From Acidobacteriota bacterium (GTDB lineage: Bacteria > Acidobacteriota > Terriglobia > Terriglobales > Acidobacteriaceae), in NCBI GenBank assembly GCA_003224905.1, contig QIAA01000167.1, positions 1 through 47,566 on the forward strand: DNA of 47,566 nt. Reading direction: 5' to 3'. A model generated the notes under the pieces. It saw only the letters and a list, made by a program, of their open reading frames with translations, made no database searches and was not told the origin of the DNA. Each line of letters starts with the position of its first letter. The first letter of the stretch is position 1. Shown piece after piece: positions 23,829 to 33,355 of this stretch. The position numbers and the translations under genes are program-made.

Positions 23829-25424
23829 CTACGTGTTCTTCTCGCCGACGGCCTTGCCTTGTGAGAACAGGTAGAGATAGTCCGGTCCGCCGGATTTGGA
23901 GTCAGTTCCGGACATGTTAAAACCACCAAATGGATGGCAACCTACTGTGGCACCAGTGCACTTGCGGTTTATGTACAGGTTGCCGACATGAAACTGGCGG
24001 ATGGCGCGGTCGATCTTTTCCTTGGACCTTGTGTAGACTGCGCCGGTCAATCCAAACTGGGTGTCATTCGCGATCTCTAGCGCGTTGTCATAATTCCTCG
24101 CCTTAATGACTGCCAGAACGGGGCCAAAGATCTCTTCCTGCTCCAGCTTGGAGCCGGGTTGGATATCGGCGATCACAGTCGGCTGGATGAAGTAGCCTTC
24201 GCCGGCGTTGGCGGCACGGTCGCCACCAGTGATGAGCCGACCGTCCTTCTTGCCATGCTCGATATAACTGAGGATCGATTTCATTGAGGCCTCGTTGATC
24301 ACCGCGGCCATATCAGGATTTTCTGTCGGGTCTCCAATTCGGATCTTTTCGACCCGTTGTTTCAGCTTCTCCAGGAACTTGTCATAGATTCGTTCATCAA
24401 CTATGGCCCGCGAGCAGGCCGAGCACTTCTGACCCTGGAAACCAAACGCCGAGCCGGCTACGCCCTCAACGGCCGCATCAAGATCGGCGTCCGCGTCGAC
24501 AATAATCGCGTCCTTTCCGCCCATCTCCAGGATCGTGCGCTTGATCCAGAACTGCCCGGGCCTCTGATCAGCTGCGACTTGATTGATTCGTAGTCCCACC
24601 TCGCGTGATCCTGTGAAGGCGATGTAGCGGGTCTTTGGATGAGCCACAATGGCATCGCCGAAGCTCGCACCGGCGCCAGGACAGAAATTGACTATGCCCT
24701 CAGGAATCCCGGCTTCTTCAAGCAGTTCGACGAACTTTGCGGCAATGGTAGGCGAGTCACTCGAAGGCTTCAAAACCACAGTATTTCCGCTCACGATTGA
24801 GGCCAGCGTCATCCCGGCCATGATGGCGCAGGGGAAATTCCACGGCGGGATTACTGCGCCGACGCCGAGCGGAATGTACAAAAGCCTGTCCCGCTCTCCG
24901 GCCATCTGCACCGGCAGCTCAGTTTTGGCCAGCCGCAGCGCCTCACGACCGTAGTACTCGCAAAAATCAATAGTCTCGGCGATATCGGCGTCTGCCTCGC
25001 CCCAATTCTTGCTGACCTCAAATACCAGCCATGCGCTGAACTCGAATTTGTGCTCACGAAGCAGGTCGCCCACACGAAACAAGAGACTTGCCCTCTCTTC
25101 AACCGACGTCTGGCTCCAGCTCTCAAAGGCCTTGAGTGCCGCGTCCATGACGGATTCCACATGCTCTTTGCCTGCTTTCTGGTGTATACCCACAACCTGC
25201 GATGGTTTAGAGGGATTGATCGACTTGATTTTTTCGGCCGTCTTGAGCCGTCTGCCGCCAATGATCAGGTCGTACTCGCGTCCCAGTTGGCCACGCACTT
25301 TGTCAATCGCAGTGCGCATCCTGCGTGCATTTTCTTCCCTGCTGAAATCGGTCAGGGGTTCGTTTGCGAATGGTCCCTCGTGCAAGCGGATTTGTGGGGG
25401 AGTTGGAGCTTCGACAGTCGCCAT
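23829..25424 (-). CDS. pruA: L-glutamate gamma-semialdehyde dehydrogenase
   Basis: 531 residues, aldehyde dehydrogenase superfamily, RocA/PruA type. It oxidises P5C/glutamate semialdehyde to glutamate with NAD in proline breakdown. Seen: PPWNFP near 193-198, TGSREVG (NAD loop), EMGGKDA (catalytic Glu), GQKCSACSR with the catalytic Cys near 325, and PFGGFNMSGTDSKSGG near the C-terminus. The N-terminus (PPQIRLHEGPFANEPLTDFS) is typical of P5C dehydrogenases. ATG at 25424 with GAGG upstream. Proline dehydrogenase is not adjacent. It is separated from glmM by 178 bases and ends at a strong hairpin. Confidence 0.93.
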   Translation of the reverse strand: MATVEAPTPPQIRLHEGPFANEPLTDFSREENARRMRTAIDKVRGQLGREYDLIIGGRRLKTAEKIKSINPSKPSQVVGIHQKAGKEHVESVMDAALKAFESWSQTSVEERASLLFRVGDLLREHKFEFSAWLVFEVSKNWGEADADIAETIDFCEYYGREALRLAKTELPVQMAGERDRLLYIPLGVGAVIPPWNFPCAIMAGMTLASIVSGNTVVLKPSSDSPTIAAKFVELLEEAGIPEGIVNFCPGAGASFGDAIVAHPKTRYIAFTGSREVGLRINQVAADQRPGQFWIKRTILEMGGKDAIIVDADADLDAAVEGVAGSAFGFQGQKCSACSRAIVDERIYDKFLEKLKQRVEKIRIGDPTENPDMAAVINEASMKSILSYIEHGKKDGRLITGGDRAANAGEGYFIQPTVIADIQPGSKLEQEEIFGPVLAVIKARNYDNALEIANDTQFGLTGAVYTRSKEKIDRAIRQFHVGNLYINRKCTGATVGCHPFGGFNMSGTDSKSGGPDYLYLFSQGKAVGEKNT

Positions 25425-25602
25425 GATTGCACCTCAGGTTACGGACGTGAATGAAAACCGCCCAATAATTCTAGCATTCGGAAGCGCATCAAATGGGCGG
25501 CTTCGATGCGCCCGGAATAATCTGGCGGGCCGATTGCGCATGGAATCATGCGATTCGGTTGATTTTGTTCCGATCTTCTTTGGGAAAAATCCTGAGAAAA
25601 CC

Positions 25603-26973
25603 TTAGGTTCCAATCGCAGTCTTAATGCTGCTAGCAATCATATCCGCAATCCGCTGCATCTTCTCTTCTGACTCCGCTTCCACCATTACCCGCGCCAAGG
25701 GCTCGGTTCCCGAGTATCTGACGATGACGCGCCCGTTCCCATCCAGCTCTCGCTCCGCGCTTTGGATTGCACGCTGCACATCTGGCACGTCTGTCAGGGG
25801 CACTTTCTCCCGCACTGGCACATTCTGGATCCTCTGCGGAAAAGTTTTTAGATCAGAAATCAATTCAGCCAGCGACTGGTTCGTCCTCGCCATAATCTCC
25901 ATTACCCGCAAAGCTGTCAGTAGTCCATCACCAGTTGTTGCTTCGCCATCACGAAAAATTATGTGACCCGATTGCTCTCCGCCCAAAGTGGCGCCGCATT
26001 TCAGCATTTCCTCCAATACATACTTATCGCCAACATTGGCACGCAACATGCGAATGCCGGAGCTCCGCAACGCGATCTCCAGGCCCATATTGGACATGGT
26101 GGTTGCAACAACCGTGGACTGCTTTAGGAGGGCGCGAGCTTGCAAATCGCGCGCCGCCAGCAGCAGGGCTCCGTCCCCATTGACAACCCGCCCAGCCGCG
26201 TCGCTAAAGAGCGCGCGATCCGCATCGCCGTCGAATGTAATCCCCAGATCAAAGGTGCCCTTACTCTCGGCAACGGCCTTGGCCACGGTTTCCGGATACA
26301 GAGCTCCACAATTGTCGTTGATGTTTTTCCCGTCCGGACAAGCGCACATGAATGTCGCCTGCACGCCGCAACTGCGGAACAGTTCCGGCGCTTCAGCAGC
26401 AGCCGCGCCGTTTGCGCAGTCGACCAGCACGCGCAACCCGGTCAAATCGGCGTGGACGTTCGCCGCCAGCCATTCCACGTAAGCGCGGCGAAGCCCAGCC
26501 GCGCCAGGCAGGCTGGATGCACTCTCACCAGAGCCAACCTGCGCTTTCGGACTCTGCAGAAGGGAAAAAATCTCCTGTTCGATGGCCGCTTCATGCGAAT
26601 CTGGGAGTTTGTAACCGTCTCTGGAAAAAACCTTGATCCCATTATCTGTCCAGGGATTGTGTGACGCGGAGATCACCACCCCCGCAGCATAGCCTCCAGA
26701 GCGCGTCAAATACGCCACTCCCGGAGTTGTGATCACGCCTGCACTGGATACTTTTATGCCCGTGGACGCCAGTCCCCACATCACACGATCAGCGATCCAG
26801 GGACTCGATTCGCGAGTGTCTTGCCCAATGAGAACCCGGGGGTGCATCGTGCTTCGAAGCAGATCGTGTCCGAGCGCACGCCCGATCAGGTACGTGCTCT
26901 CGGCTGTGAGTGGGAATTCACCTGCCACGCCACGAATTCCGTCAGTTCCAAAAAGCTTTCTTGTTGGGGTCAT
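25603..26973 (-). CDS. glmM: Phosphoglucosamine mutase
   Basis: 456 residues. It converts glucosamine-6-P to glucosamine-1-P, the precursor of UDP-GlcNAc for peptidoglycan. Seen: N-terminal LFGTDGIRG (7-15), catalytic Ser104 in ISASHNP, metal loop TFDGDADRAL, GGEQSGH, and phosphate loop RYSGTEP. ATG at 26973. It follows cdaR by 11 bases. The order cdaA-cdaR-glmM is conserved in Firmicutes, where CdaR and GlmM modulate c-di-AMP synthesis by CdaA; the same coupling is inferred here. Confidence 0.95.
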   Translation of the reverse strand: MTPTRKLFGTDGIRGVAGEFPLTAESTYLIGRALGHDLLRSTMHPRVLIGQDTRESSPWIADRVMWGLASTGIKVSSAGVITTPGVAYLTRSGGYAAGVVISASHNPWTDNGIKVFSRDGYKLPDSHEAAIEQEIFSLLQSPKAQVGSGESASSLPGAAGLRRAYVEWLAANVHADLTGLRVLVDCANGAAAAEAPELFRSCGVQATFMCACPDGKNINDNCGALYPETVAKAVAESKGTFDLGITFDGDADRALFSDAAGRVVNGDGALLLAARDLQARALLKQSTVVATTMSNMGLEIALRSSGIRMLRANVGDKYVLEEMLKCGATLGGEQSGHIIFRDGEATTGDGLLTALRVMEIMARTNQSLAELISDLKTFPQRIQNVPVREKVPLTDVPDVQRAIQSAERELDGNGRVIVRYSGTEPLARVMVEAESEEKMQRIADMIASSIKTAIGT

Positions 26974-26984
26974 CTGCTGGAAAG

Positions 26985-27662
26985 CTACTGTGCGGCGCTC
27001 CCCGCTGAAGCGCGTTCCATGATAACCGTGACGCGCACGGGATTGGGATTGGCAACCTGGACAAGAGGATCAGAGACGTATGCATGTCTAACAAGCGTGA
27101 CCCGATCTGTAGTTCCACTTACGTCCAGCGGATCGGTAATAGCCGCTTCAACCGCCTCCACTCGCTTTCGAGGCCCGCCAATGGCAACTTTTGGAGGCTC
27201 CACCAGAATGTCTTTGATACGGTAGCCCTGTGCGAACGTTCCGACGACTCTAGGACGAACTTCGACGTCACGGGTGAGATGGGCGTCAAACGAAAGATGC
27301 AGTTGGCTGGGGATTACCTGCACTACCTGCAGCCCGCTCGGGATATGGATCTCGCTGGCCGTAAGGTCAAAAGTGCGCTCTCCAGGCCTGAGGTTAGTTA
27401 AATCGATATCCGCATACACATCCGACGCCTTCAGTGCACGAACCATCCGCTGTGGGCCGCGCATCCTGATTTGCGCCTGCGGAATGTTCTCAGAACTGAT
27501 ATCGAGATTCTGCGGTATGTTGTGGAATTCAATCCGAACCTCGAGCGCAACTTCGGCAATGGGATCGCGGCTTACCGCGAGCCACAAGCTCACCGCCAGC
27601 GCCAACGAGATGAGCTTAAGGCCGAGGTTGTGCACCACGTATCGCCGAATGAAGTCGCTCAT
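26985..27662 (-). CDS. cdaR: YbbR-domain protein, CdaA regulator type
   Basis: 225 residues: a short N-terminal tail, one transmembrane helix (about 13-29, LKLISLALAVSLWLAVS) and two or more extracytoplasmic YbbR repeats (for example VALEVRIEFHNIPQNLDI and LTRDVEVRPRVVGTF). YbbR/CdaR proteins bind the membrane diadenylate cyclase CdaA and tune c-di-AMP output. ATG at 27662, two bases after the cdaA stop, so almost certainly co-translated. Lies directly upstream of glmM. Confidence 0.9.
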   Translation of the reverse strand: MSDFIRRYVVHNLGLKLISLALAVSLWLAVSRDPIAEVALEVRIEFHNIPQNLDISSENIPQAQIRMRGPQRMVRALKASDVYADIDLTNLRPGERTFDLTASEIHIPSGLQVVQVIPSQLHLSFDAHLTRDVEVRPRVVGTFAQGYRIKDILVEPPKVAIGGPRKRVEAVEAAITDPLDVSGTTDRVTLVRHAYVSDPLVQVANPNPVRVTVIMERASAGSAAQ

Positions 27663-27664
27663 AG

Positions 27665-28579
27665 CTAACGATCTGTCCCCGTGTTGAAGCGCGACTCGGC
27701 TCTCTGGACAGTACGTTCCGAGTCGTCATCGACGTCTAACGCTTCGGCTTCATCATTGATCGGGGTAGGCAAAGTAGAAGGAGGCACGTAGCGCTGTAAT
27801 AGCGTTCCCATCCGTTCTCGTAATTGTTCGACGGTAATATCACGTTCGATTTTGCCCGCTACTGCCAGGCTGATCGCACCCGTTTCCTCCGAAATAATGA
27901 CTGCTATGGAATCCGTTTCCTCAGTGATGCCGATGCCTGCGCGATGACGAGTGCCTAGTTGGGTTGAAAGGACGGGATTCATGGACAGTGGCAGAAAGCA
28001 AGCGGCCGCGGCGATGCGATCTTTCTGCACAATCACGGCGCCGTCGTGTAATGGAGCGCTCGGACGGAATATTGTGGCAAGAAGATCATAGGAAAGGTGG
28101 GCATCCAGTGGCACCCCGCTCTCTATGTAAGTTCGAAGTCCGATTTCCCTTTCAATCACGATCAGCGCACCGGTCTGGTTCTGAGAGAAAAGATTGGCCG
28201 CCAGCACAATGTCGTCATAAACATCGCCCTCTGACCCTGATGCGCCGCTCAACGTCAGTCTTCTCCCCAGTCTCGCCAGCGCCTGCCGAATCTCGACGGC
28301 AAAAACCACGATGAGCGCGAACACGACATAAGGCAACAGTGTGCTTAGCAGCCAGTTCAGGGTTGTTAAATCACCGAGGCGCGAGAGAAAAAATGCCAGC
28401 GCCAGCGCAAATACCCCGACGACCATATAGGCCGCCCGCGTGCCTTTGATCAAGGCCAGCAGCTCGTAAATGATGAGCGCCACCACGAGGATGTCGATGA
28501 TGGACAACAGCGACACGTGTGGCCAGCGCGCTGAAAACTGCGTCAGCTGCAACCCTTTCCCCGAAGACACGATTAACAT
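27665..28579 (-). CDS. cdaA: Membrane diadenylate cyclase
   Basis: About 304 residues from ATG 28579. Three hydrophobic helices (roughly 25-45, 50-66, 75-97) precede the DisA_N/DAC domain with the catalytic DGA motif (179-181, in LHDGAVIV) and RHR (211-213, in GTRHRAGIG). It makes cyclic di-AMP from two ATP at the inner membrane. The acidic C-terminal tail (about 270-304) is longer than usual. An in-frame TTG at 28618 would add 13 residues but has no ribosome-binding site; GTG at 28585 is another option. Coupled to cdaR (2-base gap) and glmM, downstream of xseA. Confidence 0.93.
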   Translation of the reverse strand: MLIVSSGKGLQLTQFSARWPHVSLLSIIDILVVALIIYELLALIKGTRAAYMVVGVFALALAFFLSRLGDLTTLNWLLSTLLPYVVFALIVVFAVEIRQALARLGRRLTLSGASGSEGDVYDDIVLAANLFSQNQTGALIVIEREIGLRTYIESGVPLDAHLSYDLLATIFRPSAPLHDGAVIVQKDRIAAAACFLPLSMNPVLSTQLGTRHRAGIGITEETDSIAVIISEETGAISLAVAGKIERDITVEQLRERMGTLLQRYVPPSTLPTPINDEAEALDVDDDSERTVQRAESRFNTGTDR

Positions 28580-28641
28580 CGTCACGCAGCCCCATTGTAA
28601 TCCAGGTGTTGGAGGCAAAAAGCCGCTCTAGACGGAGCGCA

Positions 28642-30018
28642 CTAAGCGTCCGAAGGATTTTGTTTAACCGTGGCGCTTAGCGTTCCTCTCGCTAATCTGG
28701 CCGAGATTTCGTCGCCGGCGCTGACCCGGGATGCGTCCCTTAATAGCCCGCCCGAGGCATCAAACACCAGAGCGTATCCTCGATTGAGAACAGCCAGCGG
28801 AGAAAGTGCTTCCATTTGTCTTGAGAGTTGGTCAAGACGACCCCGTTGTTGCAGCATGAACCGTTGCATTGCGGCCGCGAGCGCCGCAACCCGCCTGGCC
28901 AGCTCACTTCTGATGCCTGCCAGCAAGCGCCGCGCGTCGTAATGCCGAACTGCGGCCGCGGCACTCTCCCATTTCCGCCGATGTAGCTCGATTGCACTGC
29001 GCTGCGCCCGTTCCAGGCGATAGCTCAAATCATCCAGTCTCTGTTGGCGCTGGTTGATGGCACCCATCATCCGGTTAAATGCACGATGCTGTGCAACTTC
29101 GGTGAGCGCCTGCCGCGCCATCAGCAGCCGGTAGCGCATAGCCCTGAGCAGCCGTTGATAGGATGCTTGTGCCTGATCCTCAACGTCCTGGCGCGAACGA
29201 ATCACCAACTCGGCCGCTGCAGACGGAGTCGGCGCACGCAGGTCGGCTACGAAATCGATAATGGTGAAGTCCGTCTCGTGCCCAATCGCGGAAATCACCG
29301 GGATTCGCGAAGCGGCGATCGTTCGCGCGAGGCCTTCATGATTGAACGCAGCTAAATCTTCAGCCGAACCTCCCCCGCGCGCCACAATGATGACCTCGAC
29401 AGTCCGAGCCTTATTGAAGTACCGAACCCCCGCTCCCACTTCCAGCGCCGCAGCTTCGCCTTGTACTTGCGCCGGGAAAATCAGCACATTCGCCGAATGA
29501 TGCCGCCTTAGCAGAATGTTCAAAATGTCGCGAAGCGCCGCAGCCTGGGGGGAGGTTATGATGCCGATCTGCCGCGGCAAGGTGGGTATCGGTCTTTTGT
29601 GTCCAGAATCGAAGAGACCCTCAGCTTCGAGCTTGGCCTTGAGCTGCTCAAATGCGACCTGCAGCGCGCCGGCTCCCTTCGGCTCCAGATACTCAGCAGA
29701 AATCTGCAACTCGCCGCGCTCTTCGTAAATGGTCACGCGTCCGCGCAAAACTACCAGCATTCCGTTGCCGGGACGAAACCGCAGCAGCTTCGCCTGCGAC
29801 CGGAACATCACCGCGCGAATTTGGGCGTTCAGTTCTTTCAGCGTGAAATACAGATGGCCGGAGTCGTGCGCGCGGAAATTCGAAATTTCACCTTCCACCC
29901 AGACGTCTCCATAGTCGCGCTCGATATGCGTGCGAACCGTCGTTACCAGGTCGCGAACGGTCCAGATGCGGCGATCACGTGGTCTGAAAGAAAACCCAAG
30001 CTGGTCGGAAGAGACCAT
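28642..30018 (-). CDS. xseA: Exodeoxyribonuclease VII large subunit
   Basis: 458 residues, usual length. The N-terminal OB-fold (about 18-110, with VWVEGEISNFRAHDSGHLYFTLK) is followed by the catalytic region with IGIITSPQAAALRDIL, VEVIIVARGGGSAEDLAAFN and IPVISAIGHETDFTI, then a long coiled-coil C-terminus. With XseB it degrades single-stranded DNA to oligonucleotides. No xseB is adjacent; cdaA follows instead. ATG at 30018. The DUF2905 gene lies 41 bases upstream. Confidence 0.95.
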   Translation of the reverse strand: MVSSDQLGFSFRPRDRRIWTVRDLVTTVRTHIERDYGDVWVEGEISNFRAHDSGHLYFTLKELNAQIRAVMFRSQAKLLRFRPGNGMLVVLRGRVTIYEERGELQISAEYLEPKGAGALQVAFEQLKAKLEAEGLFDSGHKRPIPTLPRQIGIITSPQAAALRDILNILLRRHHSANVLIFPAQVQGEAAALEVGAGVRYFNKARTVEVIIVARGGGSAEDLAAFNHEGLARTIAASRIPVISAIGHETDFTIIDFVADLRAPTPSAAAELVIRSRQDVEDQAQASYQRLLRAMRYRLLMARQALTEVAQHRAFNRMMGAINQRQQRLDDLSYRLERAQRSAIELHRRKWESAAAAVRHYDARRLLAGIRSELARRVAALAAAMQRFMLQQRGRLDQLSRQMEALSPLAVLNRGYALVFDASGGLLRDASRVSAGDEISARLARGTLSATVKQNPSDA

Positions 30019-30059
30019 TGCAGGGAGTTTACCCCGCTTAACGTATTAACCGCTAAGAA

Positions 30060-30284
30060 CTACTGCCGGAAACGTCCGATCACGTACAACAGCAACCAAA
30101 GCACAATGCTGAGCACGATAGACGTGGCTAAAGGAAAATAAAAGGTCGTGTGCTTCCCCCGGTAGATAATATCGCCCGGTAGGCGTCCCAGAGGAATATT
30201 GGTCTTACCAAACAGAATCAGCGCCGCACCAATGATGAAAATCGCTGCGCCCAGAAACACCAGCAACTTGCCCAAACTGGCCAT
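30060..30284 (-). CDS. DUF2905 small membrane protein
   Basis: 74 residues with two transmembrane helices (about 4-26 and 48-70) joined by the conserved NIPLGRLPGDI turn, typical of the DUF2905 family. Function unknown. ATG at 30284. It lies 41 bases upstream of xseA and may be co-transcribed with it. Confidence 0.9.
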   Translation of the reverse strand: MASLGKLLVFLGAAIFIIGAALILFGKTNIPLGRLPGDIIYRGKHTTFYFPLATSIVLSIVLWLLLYVIGRFRQ

Positions 30285-30329
30285 AAATTTAGTTTAGATC
30301 AAGTGCTGTTCTTGGTCTTGAAACCCGAT

Positions 30330-30360
30330 CTGAGAACTGAGAACCGCCAACTGAGAACTG
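30330..30360. repeat. Degenerate direct repeat
   Basis: CTGAGAACTG occurs at 30330-30339 and 30351-30360 with related GAGAACCGCC units between. It lies in the gap between divergent DUF2905 and bicupin genes. CAACTGAGAACT recurs at 34708-34719. Confidence 0.6.
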
Positions 30361-30373
30361 CTAGAATTTCGCC

Positions 30374-31087
30374 ATGATTGGCAGAACCTGGAGCATGAAA
30401 CCTGGTTTACTGTTGATCGCGGGCGCCATGCTGCTGGCGCAGACAGCTTCCGAAGTCGAGATCACGTCCGAGCCACATCACCATCTCGCTCTCGAAAACC
30501 CGTACGTCCGCGTGTTTAAGGTCGAAGTCCCGCCGCGTCAGGCTACGCTCATGCACTATCACCGGCACGACTATTGGTTTGTGACAATCGGCGCTTCAGA
30601 CGTGGAAAACGATGTCGAAGGGAAGCCTCCGGCAAAGCTGCATCTGGCAGATGGTGAAACTCGATTCTTGCCTGGAGGATTCGCCCACATTGCGAAGAAT
30701 CTGGCAGATCGTGCGTTCCATAATCTGACTATCGAGTTTATGCAGGACCAGGAAGCACGAAAGTCGCCTCCGCCGAAGTGGGACGAAGAACGCGGTCTTG
30801 ATGTACTGAATGGCGGTACCCGGCATATTCTCTCAGTGGACGATGGCGTGCGTGTTTCAGAAATTGAACTTCAAGCCGGGGGCGTGATCCCAAGGCACAA
30901 TCATGCCGGACCTCACCTCGTAGTTGCAGTAAGCGATCTCGAGTTGCGCAGCGATGTCGAAGGCAAAGGCCCCTCCACCCGGCAGCTCAAATCCGGAGAC
31001 GTCGCCTGGGTTCCAGGTGGATTCACGCATACAGTAACCAACATTAGCAAACAAGCGGCGAAATTCGTGGCTCTGGAATTTCATTAA
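30374..31087 (+). CDS. Exported two-cupin-domain protein
   Basis: 237 residues. The N-terminal hydrophobic segment (about 9-23, LLLIAGAMLLAQTAS) looks like a signal peptide. Two cupin repeats follow: the first with MHYHRHDYWFV and FLPGGFAHI (about 45-120), the second with VIPRHNHAGPHLV and WVPGGFTHTV (about 160-235). The His-rich motifs suggest a metal site in each barrel. Substrate unknown. The second ATG, 21 bases inside (30395), is also a possible start. It ends 11 bases before the convergent amine oxidase stop. Confidence 0.85.
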   Translation: MIGRTWSMKPGLLLIAGAMLLAQTASEVEITSEPHHHLALENPYVRVFKVEVPPRQATLMHYHRHDYWFVTIGASDVENDVEGKPPAKLHLADGETRFLPGGFAHIAKNLADRAFHNLTIEFMQDQEARKSPPPKWDEERGLDVLNGGTRHILSVDDGVRVSEIELQAGGVIPRHNHAGPHLVVAVSDLELRSDVEGKGPSTRQLKSGDVAWVPGGFTHTVTNISKQAAKFVALEFH

Positions 31088-31098
31088 TCAGGCGCAGT

Positions 31099-32442
31099 TC
31101 AGGCCTTCTCCCGTCCGGGCTGATTCAAAATCTCTTTCACGGCTCGCGCCCCGCTTGCGATCGCCCCGTGTACCGTGCCGTGGTGGCCGGAAAAGTCCGT
31201 TGCCTCGCCCGCAAAAAACAAGCTGTCCTCGATTGGCATTGCGAGAGTCTCTTGAGCACCATCGCCGCCCACGTTCACGTAGCTGTACGCCCCCAGTGCG
31301 AAGGGGTCTTTCTGCCAGTCGTGCCAACAGGCGGCTTCGAGCTGTGCCTCTAAATCCTTCTTACTAAGAGTGAACAATCGCGAAAGCGCCTCCAGAGCTT
31401 TGTCCGTTATGAAGCTTTCGCTTTGTCCAGCCAATTGTTCGGCGTGGCGGAACGGCGCCCATCCTGTAATCAGCGGCAATTTCTCCGGCAACGTTGTCCA
31501 CCAAGTCGGGAACCATTCCTCGTGCGACAACAGAAATCCCAGCTTTGAAAGTGTTTTGTCGCTCCGAGATGACGGTAGATGCTCCCAAAACCGTTCTCGA
31601 AAGCGAAGGGTAATGCGAGTAACTTTACCCATCTCAAGCTTCTTTAGTGCGTCCAGTTTCTCCGCTGGCAGGGCGGGGCTGAAACGAACGTTGCCCTGCT
31701 GAAGCACAGCGAGTGGTAGCGTAAGGAGGATGCGAGGCGCCCTGACCGTGATCGGGCCGTTCGCGTAGTCGCAGGTCATCTCAACAACTCCGGGCCCCCA
31801 TCGCACGTTCCTGACGGCAGTGTTGAGCTGAATGCCTGCTCCCACATCATGCACCTGTCTTCGGAAAACTTCGATCAGTGCTGCGTATCCGCCTCTGATC
31901 CGGAAGGCTCGGTCACCATCAATCCCTTCGTCTGCGCGAGTCCCTTTCACCAGAGAATGCACGCTGATCAGATCCGGATCGGCGGCGTGAAATCCGGTCA
32001 CATAGCTTCGTGCCCACTCCCGAGCTTCTAGCAACTTTGAATTGACCTCCGCGCCCGAGCAGCATTTCTGGAGAAACTCGGAAAACGACTGATCGGGCGA
32101 CCGGTCATCCATTTTTTCTAATAACTCGTCGACCTCTGAAAAGAAATCGCACTGGCCCAGTGCGCCTTCCCGGTAGCACCATGTCTCTCCTTCCAGTTCT
32201 TGAGCTGGAATCTTGTGCCGCCGAAGCAGATCCCAAATCTCCGGCGGGCAGCCGTGAATAAATTCTGCCCCAAGTTCAACCGGCGCATTGCAAACCGGGT
32301 CGGTTTTGGTGAAAATCCGTCCGCCGATGCGGTCGCGTCCCTCCAGAATTGAAACCTGCATCCCCGCGCGGGCGAGTTGCACTGCAGCACTGAGACCAGC
32401 AGCGCCTGCACCAACAATGAGTATGTCCGGATCGGAAGACAT
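31099..32442 (-). CDS. Flavin amine oxidase family protein
   Basis: 447 residues. The N-terminal FAD-binding motif VGAGAAGLSAAVQLARAG (7-24) and GRDRIGGRI are typical of monoamine oxidases and polyamine oxidases. The C-terminus carries SLFFAGEATDFSG and GTVHGAIASG, which close the FAD site. It oxidises a primary, secondary or polyamine and makes H2O2. Substrate not assignable. ATG at 32442. It lies beyond the sodA terminator on the same strand and is separately transcribed. Confidence 0.9.
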   Translation of the reverse strand: MSSDPDILIVGAGAAGLSAAVQLARAGMQVSILEGRDRIGGRIFTKTDPVCNAPVELGAEFIHGCPPEIWDLLRRHKIPAQELEGETWCYREGALGQCDFFSEVDELLEKMDDRSPDQSFSEFLQKCCSGAEVNSKLLEAREWARSYVTGFHAADPDLISVHSLVKGTRADEGIDGDRAFRIRGGYAALIEVFRRQVHDVGAGIQLNTAVRNVRWGPGVVEMTCDYANGPITVRAPRILLTLPLAVLQQGNVRFSPALPAEKLDALKKLEMGKVTRITLRFRERFWEHLPSSRSDKTLSKLGFLLSHEEWFPTWWTTLPEKLPLITGWAPFRHAEQLAGQSESFITDKALEALSRLFTLSKKDLEAQLEAACWHDWQKDPFALGAYSYVNVGGDGAQETLAMPIEDSLFFAGEATDFSGHHGTVHGAIASGARAVKEILNQPGREKA

Positions 32443-32512
32443 CGAGCACGGTTACTTCACTGCACTAGATGCCGCGAGGCTCAGCCAAGCTGTACGCGTT
32501 GAAGGATCAAAA

Positions 32513-32540
32513 AGCCCCAGCGCCGAGGGGCGCTGAGGCT
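32513..32540 (-). terminator. Intrinsic terminator of sodA
   Basis: Stem of 12 pairs with one mismatch (AGCCCCAGCGCC/GGCGCTGAGGCT, loop GAGG). On the minus strand it is followed by TTTTTGATCC. It lies 27 bases past the sodA stop at 32568, a textbook Rho-independent terminator. Confidence 0.88.
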
Positions 32541-32567
32541 GTCTCAAACAAAGCGGTAACCCTTTTC

Positions 32568-33212
32568 TTATCGGCTCGCCAGAGCTGGCTCGAGGTGGCC
32601 TGACTTCAGGCTTTCGTAACGGTTATTAATCTCTTCCCAGTTCACTACGTTCCACCACGCCGCTAAATACTCGGGACGACGATTGTTGTACTTCAGGTAA
32701 TAAGCGTGCTCCCAGACGTCATTTCCCAGGATCGGGAACAGTCCCTGCGAGATCGGGTTATCCTGATTGGGCGTGGTGAGAATCTGCACGCTGCCGTCTG
32801 GTTTGCCGGCGAGCCAAACCCATCCGGAGCCAAACTGCTTAGCGCCTGCATCGCTGAATTTGGTCTGGAAATCCTTCAAGTTCCCGAAGGTCTTCTTAAT
32901 GACGTCGGCAATTGGCCCGTTCGGGTCTCCGCCACCCTTCGGCTTCATGATCTTCCAGAACATGCTGTGATTCACATGTCCGCCGCCGTTATTGCGTACG
33001 GCAGTGCGGATGTCTTCAGGAATGGAATTCAAATCACGCAGTAATTCTTCCGCTGCCTTGGATTGCAGATTGGAATACTTTTCCAGCGCAGCGTTCAGAT
33101 TCTTTACGTAAGTACCATGGTGCATGTCATGATGCAGTTTCATGGTCTGGGTATCGATAGTGGGTTCAAGCGCAGAATAGTCATACGGCAAAGGGGGTAA
33201 TTGAAAGGCCAT
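32568..33212 (-). CDS. sodA: Superoxide dismutase, Mn/cambialistic type
   Basis: 214 residues. Metal ligands by alignment: His27 (MKLHHDMHH), His82 ([11 protein letters not shown]), Asp165 and His169 ([11 protein letters not shown]). GGGHVNH and QFGSGWVWL are the Mn-type variants rather than the Fe type. No signal peptide, so cytosolic. The open frame extends to 33497, but ATG 33212 is chosen: GGAGGAG lies 7-13 bases upstream and the N-terminus then matches the family. It is followed by a clear terminator. Metal preference is inferred from motif only. Confidence 0.93.
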   Translation of the reverse strand: MAFQLPPLPYDYSALEPTIDTQTMKLHHDMHHGTYVKNLNAALEKYSNLQSKAAEELLRDLNSIPEDIRTAVRNNGGGHVNHSMFWKIMKPKGGGDPNGPIADVIKKTFGNLKDFQTKFSDAGAKQFGSGWVWLAGKPDGSVQILTTPNQDNPISQGLFPILGNDVWEHAYYLKYNNRRPEYLAAWWNVVNWEEINNRYESLKSGHLEPALASR

Positions 33213-33264
33213 ATCCGTCTCCTCCAACAGTTCAAGATGACATATGATGACAATTGGTTTCAAC

Positions 33265-33331
33265 TCAGGCGTCAGTCTTTCAGGCTGCAGGCGACTAGTA
33301 TTTTCGTAGTTTACGATGCCCTGACGCCTGA
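33265..33331. repeat. Inverted 11-mer and degenerate CTGACGC repeats
   Basis: TCAGGCGTCAG (33265-33275) is the exact inverse of CTGACGCCTGA (33321-33331). The second arm continues into further CTGACGC/GTAACGC-type units to about 33346. It fills most of the gap between the alpha/beta hydrolase and sodA and could form a hairpin. Confidence 0.6.
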
Positions 33332-33355
33332 CGCGTAACGCCTGAGCCCTAAACG

